NCBI GenBank assembly: GCA_002005325.1
Contig: CP017315.1
Span: 1,240,001-1,304,000, forward strand
DNA: 64,000 nucleotides
Direction of reading: 5' to 3'
Source of the DNA: Candidatus Tokpelaia hoelldoblerii
Lineage (GTDB): Bacteria; Pseudomonadota; Alphaproteobacteria; Rhizobiales; Rhizobiaceae
The notes beneath the pieces are model-generated. The model was not told the DNA's origin, ran no database searches, and saw nothing but the letters and a program-made list of their open reading frames with translations. Shown piece by piece: positions 34,849 to 42,342 of the stretch. A program made the position numbers and the translations under genes. How positions within the stretch are numbered: the stretch's first letter is position 1; every line of letters starts with the position of its first letter.

Positions 34849-37473
34849 CTATAAGTCTGTACAGTGAATTTGCGTCGCCCCTGAAAGCCCGCCCAGCGCG
34901 ATATTGCGCGGCAACACCAGCCGGCATAACCCGCCATAGGCGCGTTTGACCATAAACTGCGCCGGCAGCGTATAACCGGCCAGCGGCAGAAAGGCCTGCC
35001 CGTCATAGCCGATCGTCGCCAGCTGGCTGCCTTTTTCATCTTCCACCAGCGAGCCAAGTTCCAGCGGCGCACCGCTCGCGTCAACAACCGTCAGCAAGGC
35101 GTTCCTCCCGGTATCTTCCACAGTAAAACGTGTCACCACACCACCGCGATAGGCCGGAGTTACACGTTTGTCCACTTCTGTGGCAAAGGCATTCAACGGC
35201 ATATGTTCTGCATCAATAGAGATTTTGGCCGGTTGATAGGATGGCAGATCCGGCACAATCAGCCTGCCGCTGCGTCCGGTTTTGCCATAAGGGCGGTTTT
35301 CACGCAAAACCGGCACATTCGGCGCACCGACATCAACAATGGCAAAGGAATCCTCAATGCGGTTGCTGCCAAAAATACCGCCGCCGGCCACCACAATCGC
35401 GCCTTCCACCTCTGCCGTGACACGGGAATAATTGCGCACCTGCTCAACCGAGCCGGCAAGCCGCGCCATTCGGGCACGATAACTGCCATAGGCGGAATGC
35501 TCTTCTCGGGCCCCCTCCACCGCGCGCAGCCGCCAGCCGGCGCTGCCGATTTCCTGTGTGTCGTAGCGGCTGATTTCTGTCTGATAGGATGTGCCATGCC
35601 TGTCATGCAGCACATTGCCCGACGCCTGGACATTGTTGTTGAAAGTGACGCTTAATCCGGCATAAACACCATAATGCCTGTCCTCTTTCAGGTCTTTATA
35701 AGCACTGGCATAACCATAAATCCGCCTGCCGAACGAGCGGGAGGCGGAAAAACTTACAAACTGCGTTTTGTATCCGCCGTAATAATCGCCTGCGGTATAG
35801 CTTATATTCAGCGTTGTCGGGTCAAACTGCAATGGCACCCCCAGAGAAACCTGATCAAGCGATTTGATGGGCCGGTTGTTTTCATAACGGTATTCCCAGT
35901 CGTCATCCCCATAGGGCGGGGGACGGAACGCGCGGAAATTGCTGCGCCGTGTCGTCGCTGAAGCCAGATCATAATAACGGCCAAAAGTGCGCTCGCTGCG
36001 GGCGTAAAAACGCATGCCCCAGCGTTCCATCTCCACAGCGACCGCAGCCTGTGTGCCGCTCTTCCCGCGCCAGGTGCTGCCCGCACCGGAAACTGAAGCC
36101 ACGCCAAGCGCGCCAAGATTAAACACCGCACCGGCGCCGCCATTGTAAAAATCCCTGGTATATTCACCATGGCCTTCCACCGTCAGGTGGTCGGCAAGGC
36201 CATAGCGCACCGTGCCGGAAGCGGCGAAATCATGGCTGTAGTCATGGGAGCGCGTACCGAAATTATAGCGCAGGAAGCCGCCTTCCACCGAAAAATCCGA
36301 AAGCCCTTTGGCCAGCATATCCAGACTGGCATAAAAGGGCACTTCAGTCACGGTTTCACGCCCCAGCGCGTCTTTCACCACCACACGCGCCTCATTCGCG
36401 CCGGTGACAACCGGCACATCATTGATACGCCACGGGCCAACAGGCACTTCTGTGCTGCTGCGGCGCAGATTGTTGATATAAACATCCATTGAAGACGGGA
36501 CCGCCGCCGAGCCGGAAAAAGACGGCAGCGGCATGGTGACAAGATCGGAGCGAATGGCAAAATTGCGCCGCCACTGAAAACCGCCCATGCGCACAGGGCG
36601 TGTCCAGTTCAGGCCGCGGTTGATAAAATCACCGGCGGTGATGCTGGTCAGGCGTTTTTCATCCCAGTAATTATAATTTGTATCAAGGCGCACACTGTCG
36701 CGATAGGCGCCTTCGGCAAAGCGCACAATCTCATTGGATGTTATCGTCCCGTATTTGCTGAACAGGCGGCCTTCGAACTGGCTGGCCAACCCCGGCAACC
36801 CCCACATATTGGAGAAATGCCGGCTGCCGGAATCGGCATAAAGGGTATAATTGACCAGCCCGCCCGTATCCGTACGGGGAAGGTTATCCCCGTCTTCCTC
36901 ATCCATGACAAAACGCCCGTTGGAAAAATACCGCTGCCCGGCCGACATACTGATGATATTGGGTACAAGCGCACTGTTATCAGCGGTGAAAAATCGGATC
37001 GTCTGGGCCTCTTCATCATAGGCAAAGGTAACATTGGGCAGCCGGGCAATATCAATATAACCATCGGCATTGAGCGCTGCAGCTGTGCCGACAAGGCCTA
37101 TTTCGCGCAATTCCTTAGGGGAAATCAAAAAACAAGGGGCGTCCGGCCCGTCATTCTTCAGGTAAAATTCAGCGATCATCTCGTTTTCGCTGTCATTGAC
37201 AAATGTGCCAAGATAAGCAAGGACACCCGGACGACCGGCATTGAACATCGAGCCTGTTCTATTCGGCCCTGCCGCGGCCCGGCTGTAATCGAGAGAGGGA
37301 ATGGACGTATAAACTTCCTCTTCAGCATCAGCCTGTTCAGCATAAACCGGCATAGTGGCCTCTTGCGCACAGGCAGGAGCAGCCGGGGTATATGCGCAGA
37401 CAGCAGCTATCAGCAAAGAAGCCGTAAGCCCGCCCTTTTTCTGGTGAAAGACCACTACCACGACCACGACCAC
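34849..37473 (-). CDS. Fimbrial outer-membrane usher protein
   Basis: The usher forms the outer-membrane pore that accepts chaperone-subunit complexes and assembles the pilus. About 874 residues, with the usual regions: N-terminal domain (SIPSLDYSRAAAGPN, LKNDGPDAPCFLISPKELRE), barrel and plug (VDIYINN-like MDVYINNLRRSSTEVPVGPW, ARVVVKDALGRETVTEVPFY) and C-terminal domains (GKTGRSGRLIVPDLPSYQPA). The start is uncertain: the frame is open 51 codons further upstream, but GGGGA is six bases before the GTG at 37473, and the peptide then begins with eight Val codons, HQKK and a hydrophobic signal ending APACA. It sits between the chaperone gene and the last subunit. Confidence 0.88.
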   Translation of the reverse strand: MVVVVVVVFHQKKGGLTASLLIAAVCAYTPAAPACAQEATMPVYAEQADAEEEVYTSIPSLDYSRAAAGPNRTGSMFNAGRPGVLAYLGTFVNDSENEMIAEFYLKNDGPDAPCFLISPKELREIGLVGTAAALNADGYIDIARLPNVTFAYDEEAQTIRFFTADNSALVPNIISMSAGQRYFSNGRFVMDEEDGDNLPRTDTGGLVNYTLYADSGSRHFSNMWGLPGLASQFEGRLFSKYGTITSNEIVRFAEGAYRDSVRLDTNYNYWDEKRLTSITAGDFINRGLNWTRPVRMGGFQWRRNFAIRSDLVTMPLPSFSGSAAVPSSMDVYINNLRRSSTEVPVGPWRINDVPVVTGANEARVVVKDALGRETVTEVPFYASLDMLAKGLSDFSVEGGFLRYNFGTRSHDYSHDFAASGTVRYGLADHLTVEGHGEYTRDFYNGGAGAVFNLGALGVASVSGAGSTWRGKSGTQAAVAVEMERWGMRFYARSERTFGRYYDLASATTRRSNFRAFRPPPYGDDDWEYRYENNRPIKSLDQVSLGVPLQFDPTTLNISYTAGDYYGGYKTQFVSFSASRSFGRRIYGYASAYKDLKEDRHYGVYAGLSVTFNNNVQASGNVLHDRHGTSYQTEISRYDTQEIGSAGWRLRAVEGAREEHSAYGSYRARMARLAGSVEQVRNYSRVTAEVEGAIVVAGGGIFGSNRIEDSFAIVDVGAPNVPVLRENRPYGKTGRSGRLIVPDLPSYQPAKISIDAEHMPLNAFATEVDKRVTPAYRGGVVTRFTVEDTGRNALLTVVDASGAPLELGSLVEDEKGSQLATIGYDGQAFLPLAGYTLPAQFMVKRAYGGLCRLVLPRNIALGGLSGATQIHCTDL
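37450..37473. repeat. Four tandem hexamers at the usher start
   Basis: Four copies of a GTGGTC unit (minus strand; one copy GTGGTA) encode eight consecutive Val residues at the likely start codon of the usher gene. Each second codon is a potential GTG start. Confidence 0.8.
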
Positions 37474-37741
37474 TTTATATCCCCGCACCCAATCAGGATA
37501 TTTTCCAGGCTGTATCAGCTGACAGTCAGGATATAGACCGGCCATGTATCCGGTCAATAGTTTATTAACAATTTCCAACCCGGCAAAAACAGAAACATCA
37601 TATTGAAATCCAATCGCAGCCGCCACAGCAAAAATGTCTGTTGACAGCCATCCATAAAAGGATGCCCAGCCCCCTGAACCTGCCGGGTTCCCCGGAGCCT
37701 TTCACCATTTGTACTGCAAGAATTCTGCCGTCTGCCACAGG

Positions 37742-38479
37742 CTAGCGGATAATATCATCAACCGGCGTATTATTCATATCCACCGCGGTTATCCGGGTTG
37801 GCCGCCCGCCACCATGCGCCGGCACGAAGAAAGAGTTTTTTGAACCGGCAAGCGCATAGCCCGCAAGACCGTCCAGCTGGCCAACAACAGTCTTTCCCGC
37901 CAGCAGCCTGACAGAGGCAAAGCCCATATGGCTGCTGCCTGTATTGGTCGCCACCACCTTGTACCCTCCCTTGACCGGAACAGCCTGCCATGTCACCTGT
38001 GGCATATGCTGCCCGACAGCGGTGAAAAACACCGGCAGGTTATGGCGCACCACAAAGCTGACAGCTGACCCCTTGTGGCGCCGCAAGGCCGAATCCGGCA
38101 ACTGGTCAATGACCAGACGGTAGCTTTCCTCCCCCTTGATTGCAGCACGGTCCGTGCGCAAGATACGCATCACACTGGTTGAACGCGGCTTGAGGGTCAG
38201 CATTGGCGGGCTCACCGCCACGCCATGGGCCGGTGTATAGAACTCTTCCCCGTCTTTCTGGGTCCATTTAAATACCCGCACCTGCACGGACATCGGCCGC
38301 TTGCCGGTATTGGTCAGGGAAACAGCCGCACCCGCAGACGGCGCCTGCACGTTAATGCGCACAGGTGTCACCCGCAATGTGCCTGCCTCCTGCGCCCATG
38401 CCTGTGTGCAAACAAGCAAGGCGGCAGCAACCGCAGCACCAAGCAACAAGCGAACGGATTTCAAACAAACAAACAGCAT
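37742..38479 (-). CDS. Periplasmic pilus chaperone (PapD-like)
   Basis: About 245 residues with a signal peptide (MLFVCLKSVRLLLGAAVAAA, ending TQAWAQ). The first Ig-like domain has LRVTPVRINVQAPSAGAAVS, SVQVRVFKWTQKDGEEFY, SPPMLTLKPRSTSVMRILR and ESYRLVIDQLP, the pattern of fimbrial chaperones of the archaic (Csu) branch. The chaperone lends a strand to each subunit and carries it to the usher. In-frame codons continue upstream to a TTG at 38524, but the Met here begins the signal sequence. It lies between the major subunit gene and the usher gene. Confidence 0.87.
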   Translation of the reverse strand: MLFVCLKSVRLLLGAAVAAALLVCTQAWAQEAGTLRVTPVRINVQAPSAGAAVSLTNTGKRPMSVQVRVFKWTQKDGEEFYTPAHGVAVSPPMLTLKPRSTSVMRILRTDRAAIKGEESYRLVIDQLPDSALRRHKGSAVSFVVRHNLPVFFTAVGQHMPQVTWQAVPVKGGYKVVATNTGSSHMGFASVRLLAGKTVVGQLDGLAGYALAGSKNSFFVPAHGGGRPTRITAVDMNNTPVDDIIR

Positions 38480-38638
38480 CAGTTTACACCATTTAACAAA
38501 GAAAAGGCTTTCCTGCTTTTCCAAACAAAGAGGTTTGGCAAGTTTTTATATAAACAAAAAATCCTGTCCTGCACAATGCGCCAAAACCGGACCTTGACAT
38601 CATTCCTGTCTGCAAGGCATTATGGGCCCGCCGGTCCT

Positions 38639-39124
38639 TTAATAAGTAACCGTAACAACAACCGAATCCTGATAAAGGCCGGTTACCACCGCCTGTGGCC
38701 CTGCAACCTGGCCATAAACCGGAATAACCTGTGCCAGCCCCGTGCCGGTGCCGTTATAATATTGACCGGTTGAATTGCCCCACACAGTGCTGAATGAGGA
38801 ATCCTGATAAAGCTGATAGGTAACAGTGCTGGCGCCGTTCATCATATGGCGGGCGCTGATACTTCCCGACTGCCCGCCATCAAGCCCGATTGTGTAAGGC
38901 ACGTTTAAACTGCACACAACGGAAATAGACCCCTGCGCCGAAAGGTTGCCGGAAATATAACTGGCCGTACCAAAGTTGACCGGTGTTGTGGTCAGAATGC
39001 CGCAACCGCCGACAATTGTCAGTGTTACATTTAAATTTCCTGTTGATGTCGCGGCAAAACCCGCCGTTACTGATAAGCAAACACTCACCCCGGCAATCAG
39101 GCCAGACAAGACAGACTTCATCAT
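38639..39124 (-). CDS. SCPU-domain pilus subunit (Csu-type major subunit)
   Basis: About 160 residues, first gene of the pilus operon. AGGAG precedes the ATG at 39124. The signal peptide ends TAGFAA. A single SCPU domain follows with the two-Cys pattern (LTIVGGCGILTTTPVNFG, GSISVVCSLNVPYTIGLDGG) and C-terminal YQDSVVVTVTY. Its small size and place ahead of the chaperone fit CsuA/B, the main shaft subunit. The other SCPU protein of the operon (two domains) lies after the usher. Upstream is an AT-rich region with an inverted repeat. Confidence 0.87.
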   Translation of the reverse strand: MMKSVLSGLIAGVSVCLSVTAGFAATSTGNLNVTLTIVGGCGILTTTPVNFGTASYISGNLSAQGSISVVCSLNVPYTIGLDGGQSGSISARHMMNGASTVTYQLYQDSSFSTVWGNSTGQYYNGTGTGLAQVIPVYGQVAGPQAVVTGLYQDSVVVTVTY

Positions 39125-39139
39125 TTTTTGCTCCTGCGC

Positions 39140-39260
39140 AAATTGCAACTATAAATATATATAATTTTAAATTACTAACTATAAGTTGCATTTTTATTTA
39201 TACACAACAAAGCAAAATAAATTTTTCTTTTTTCAATACAGTTCCACAATCCCGATAGCG
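39140..39260 (-). promoter_or_regulatory. AT-rich upstream region of the pilus operon
   Basis: This region is very AT-rich. TGCAACTATA (39144-39153) and TATAAGTTGCA (39180-39190) form an imperfect inverted repeat about 26 bases apart, flanking a TA-rich block. It could contain the operon promoter and a regulator site. No regulator gene adjoins and no consensus promoter pair stands out. Confidence 0.35.
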
Positions 39261-39302
39261 CTGGACAACATCCGGGTACTGCTTCAAACCTGCTGTTTCC
39301 AG

Positions 39303-39773
39303 TTATTTTCCTGCAAATGCCACAAGGCTGCGCACATCAACACCAAGGGCGCGCAGTTTTTCCGCCCCGCCAAGTTCCGGCAAATCCATGACAAAACAGG
39401 CACCGACAATATTCGCCTGCATCTTCTGCAACAGTTTGACCGCCGCCACTGCCGTGCCGCCGGAGGCAATCAAATCATCCACCAGCAATACCTGCTCGCC
39501 AGGCCTGACCGCATCAGAGTGTATTTCCATCTCGTCAATACCATATTCCAGACTATAAGCGACACGCAATATAAAGCCGCGCGCCTCAACACCGGCAACC
39601 TTATCAATCCCCTGTCCGACATAAGGGTAAACAAGCGCGTCTATTGCACGGCGGAAAGCCTGTGCATTGCCCAGCAGCGTTGTGATATCGTAAAATTTGA
39701 CACCCGGTTTCGGGTAGTCATCAATGGTGCGGATTGACGCCCGCAATGTCTGTGCAAGAGTTTGCTCGCTCAC
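39303..39773 (-). CDS. apt: Adenine phosphoribosyltransferase, internally shortened
   Basis: Adenine salvage enzyme that joins adenine and PRPP into AMP. The protein is 156 residues; the family is about 170-185. The start (YPKPGVKFYDITTLLGNAQA) and PRPP loop (LLVDDLIASGGTAVAAVKLL) are normal. After VEARGFILR (residue 70) the chain jumps to VAYSLEYGIDEMEI. Relatives have about 27 residues in between, including the FVPxRKxGKLP segment that makes up the flexible active-site loop. The frame is kept across the gap. The enzyme may therefore be inactive or altered. The start overlaps the petC stop by four bases (ATGA), so it is the last gene of the bc1 operon. Confidence 0.85.
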   Translation of the reverse strand: MSEQTLAQTLRASIRTIDDYPKPGVKFYDITTLLGNAQAFRRAIDALVYPYVGQGIDKVAGVEARGFILRVAYSLEYGIDEMEIHSDAVRPGEQVLLVDDLIASGGTAVAAVKLLQKMQANIVGACFVMDLPELGGAEKLRALGVDVRSLVAFAGK

Positions 39774-40555
39774 TTCGGTTCCTGTCCTGTCTTGTCAGCC
39801 CAAATCTGTCTTTTTGTACAATAAGCGAGCCCGGCAAAAAGAAGAAGGAAAACCATCACCCGCAAACCGGTTTTTTTGCGCCTTTCCATATGCGGATCTG
39901 CCGTCCATGTTAAAAATGCCGAAACATCACGGGCGTATTGCTCCACTGTCTGCGGGCTGCCATCGCCATAGTCTACCATTCTGTCAGCAAGCGGCTCGGC
40001 CATGGCGATTGCCTCACCAAAGGCAAAATACGGGTTGTACCAGTTGTTTTCGCCGATTTCCATGCCGGCCGGCGGCGGCTTATAACCTGTAAGCAGGGCA
40101 TGGATATAATCCGCGCCCGCCTCCCGCGCCCGCGCCATCAGCGATAAATCCGCCGGCACAGAACCATTATTGGCAAAGGCGGCCGCCTCGTCATTGGCAT
40201 AAGGCGCGGGAAAATAATCGCCCGGCCGCGCCGGACGCTTATGCACCTCACCCTCACCATCCGGCTCACCCTCCACCTCATACTCCGCAGCAATGGCCTT
40301 GATCTGCTCCGGCGTATAGCCGATTTTCCGCAAATCGCGGAAAGCGACAAATTTCAACCCATGGCAGGCCGCGCAAACATCCTTGTAAACCTGAAACCCG
40401 CGTTGCAGTTGCGCCTTGTCGTAGGTTCCGGACACGCCGGAAAAAGACCATGCCTGCGCCTCCGGCTGCTTCAGCGCAGTGTCTGGCAAATCATCAGCCT
40501 GCGCCATGGCCGCGCCGCCTGTCATCAGCAAGGCATATAAAAGCTGTCTTATCAT
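39770..40555 (-). CDS. petC: Cytochrome c1 of the bc1 complex
   Basis: A 261-residue haem protein that passes electrons from the Rieske centre to cytochrome c. A signal sequence ends near AMAQA. The haem-binding CAACH is in KDVCAACHGLKFVAFRDLRK. The axial Met candidate is in EAIAMAEPLADRMVDY. A C-terminal membrane anchor (LRVMVFLLLFAGLAYC) ends with KRQIWADK. The loop after DLSLMARAREAGADYIHALL lacks the longer insertion I recall in many Rhizobiales c1 proteins. It overlaps petB by four bases and apt by four. Confidence 0.93.
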   Translation of the reverse strand: MIRQLLYALLMTGGAAMAQADDLPDTALKQPEAQAWSFSGVSGTYDKAQLQRGFQVYKDVCAACHGLKFVAFRDLRKIGYTPEQIKAIAAEYEVEGEPDGEGEVHKRPARPGDYFPAPYANDEAAAFANNGSVPADLSLMARAREAGADYIHALLTGYKPPPAGMEIGENNWYNPYFAFGEAIAMAEPLADRMVDYGDGSPQTVEQYARDVSAFLTWTADPHMERRKKTGLRVMVFLLLFAGLAYCTKRQIWADKTGQEPK

Positions 40556-41775
40556 CGCCCTGCCTCCACCGGTTGCGGTGATGTTTTTTCAAACCACGGC
40601 AGAAAAGGCAGAACCAGCAGAAAAAAGCTGAAGTAACAAGCTGTCGCTATCTGCGACCATAAAACATTGCTGTCACTTGCCGGCTGCGCGCCAAGCCAGC
40701 CCAGCGCAAGAATATCGGCAATAAACAACCAGTAAAACACCCTGTACAGCGGGCGATACCGCGCCGAACGCACTTTTGAACGGTCAAGCCACGGCACAAA
40801 CAGCAACACCAGCATTGAGCCTGTCAGCACAATCACCCCGCCAAGAGTGGAATCAATCGGGCCGGCGTTAAAGGTGATAGCCCGCAGCATGGCGTAAAAC
40901 GGCAGAAAATACCATTCCGGTGTGATATGCTGCAGCGCCCGGCCCGTGCCGGCGGCTTCAAAATTGGCCGGCTGCCCGAGATAATCGGGCATGTAAAACA
41001 GAAACCAGGCAAAAAACAATAAAAACACCGAAATTGCAAAGATATCCTTGACCACGGCATAGGGCGCAAACGGCACGGTTTCCCGCACTGCAACACCTGT
41101 CGGGTTATTCAGCCCGACATGATGGATGGCCCAGATATGCAGCCCCACCAGCACGGCAAGCACAAACGGCAGCAGAAAATGCAGCACATAAAAGCGGTTC
41201 AGCGCCGGCTGGCCGACACCATAATCACCGAGCAGGGTTTCATGCAGCCAGGGGCCGGCCAGCGGCACCGCCCGAAACAGGCCGGTGATCACATCAGCCG
41301 CGGCCGCCGACATTTTACCCCATACCAGCACATAGCCGAGAAAGGCCGTCGCCATCATCACCAGATAAATCAGCACCCCCAGAAGCCAGACAATCTCGCG
41401 CGGGGCCTGGTGCGACCCATAATAAAGCTCGCGGGCGATATGGATATAGGCGGCGATAAAAAAGAACGACGCGCCCACCGCATGCCACGGCGCAAACAGC
41501 CAGCCAAACCGGCCGTCACGGACAAAATGCTCGCGCGATTCAAAGGCCAGCGCCACATCCGGCACATAGTGCATGGCCATGACAAGACCGGTCAACACCT
41601 GCGACAGCAACATCAGGGTCAAAATACCGCCGAACGTATAAAAATAATTGAGGTTCTTCGGCACAGGAAAAATCAGGATATGATGATAGACAAAGCGCGG
41701 CAATGGCAGGCGCCTGTCCAGAAACCGCCCGAAACGGGTTGCGGGTTGATAGGTCTTTCTGCCGCCTCGTGCCAT
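40552..41775 (-). CDS. petB: Cytochrome b of the bc1 complex
   Basis: A 407-residue integral membrane subunit holding the two b haems and the quinol sites. The four haem-ligand His residues are present: 98 and 112 in HAVGASFFFIAAYIHI, 199 and 213 in LHFLLPFVLAVLVGLHIW. The Qo-site PEWY is present in ITPEWYFLPFYAML. However, the usually invariant stretch corresponding to GQMSxWGATVIT reads GKMSAAAADVIT (residues 153-164), and LPWG reads LVWG. The position aligned with Gly143 of yeast is Ala. The gene lies 3 bases after petA and overlaps petC. Confidence 0.92.
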   Translation of the reverse strand: MARGGRKTYQPATRFGRFLDRRLPLPRFVYHHILIFPVPKNLNYFYTFGGILTLMLLSQVLTGLVMAMHYVPDVALAFESREHFVRDGRFGWLFAPWHAVGASFFFIAAYIHIARELYYGSHQAPREIVWLLGVLIYLVMMATAFLGYVLVWGKMSAAAADVITGLFRAVPLAGPWLHETLLGDYGVGQPALNRFYVLHFLLPFVLAVLVGLHIWAIHHVGLNNPTGVAVRETVPFAPYAVVKDIFAISVFLLFFAWFLFYMPDYLGQPANFEAAGTGRALQHITPEWYFLPFYAMLRAITFNAGPIDSTLGGVIVLTGSMLVLLFVPWLDRSKVRSARYRPLYRVFYWLFIADILALGWLGAQPASDSNVLWSQIATACYFSFFLLVLPFLPWFEKTSPQPVEAGR

Positions 41776-41778
41776 AGC

Positions 41779-42336
41779 TCATCCAATCCGCAACAGTGTC
41801 TCTGTTACAAACGCATAAGGGGGAACCGCCAGATTCCGGCTGGCCGGGCCGCTGCGGATCCGCCCCGCCGTATCATAGTGCGAACCGTGACAGGGGCAGA
41901 ACCAGCCCTTGTAACGCCCTGTTTCCCCCAGGGTCGTGCACCCCAGATGGGTACAGATATTGATAAAAACCAGCCAGTTCTCACGCCCTTTGCCGGCGCT
42001 GCGCGCCGCATCTGTGGCTTGCGCGCTGTCCGGCAGATTGGCATTGCGGGCATAACGGTCTTTCAAATCGTCAAGCAGGGTTTCCCGTGCAGCTTTTATT
42101 TCTTTTTCAGTCCGGTTACGGATAACAACCGGCTGACCGCGCCATTTGACCGTTACCGACATACCGCGCTCCAAGTGAGAAATATCCACATCAACAGCGC
42201 CTTGCGCTTCCACCCGCCCGTCAGGACGCAACTGGTCGATAAACGGCCATGCCGCCGCGGCAAGCCCTGCCCCACCCACAACACCCGTTGCCAGACACAG
42301 AAAATCCCGCCTTGTCCGTTTTTTTTGCCCGCTCAT
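41779..42336 (-). CDS. petA: Rieske iron-sulfur protein of the bc1 complex
   Basis: A 185-residue subunit that takes electrons from quinol to cytochrome c1. The N-terminus has a twin-arginine motif (RTRRDFLCLATGVVGG), which is kept as the membrane anchor. The 2Fe-2S cluster ligands are in NICTHLGCTTLG and FCPCHGSHYDTAGR. It lies 6 bases after the ABC exporter gene and 3 before petB, so one transcript probably runs exporter-petA-petB-petC-apt. Length is normal. Confidence 0.95.
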   Translation of the reverse strand: MSGQKKRTRRDFLCLATGVVGGAGLAAAAWPFIDQLRPDGRVEAQGAVDVDISHLERGMSVTVKWRGQPVVIRNRTEKEIKAARETLLDDLKDRYARNANLPDSAQATDAARSAGKGRENWLVFINICTHLGCTTLGETGRYKGWFCPCHGSHYDTAGRIRSGPASRNLAVPPYAFVTETLLRIG

Positions 42337-42342
42337 CTGCCT

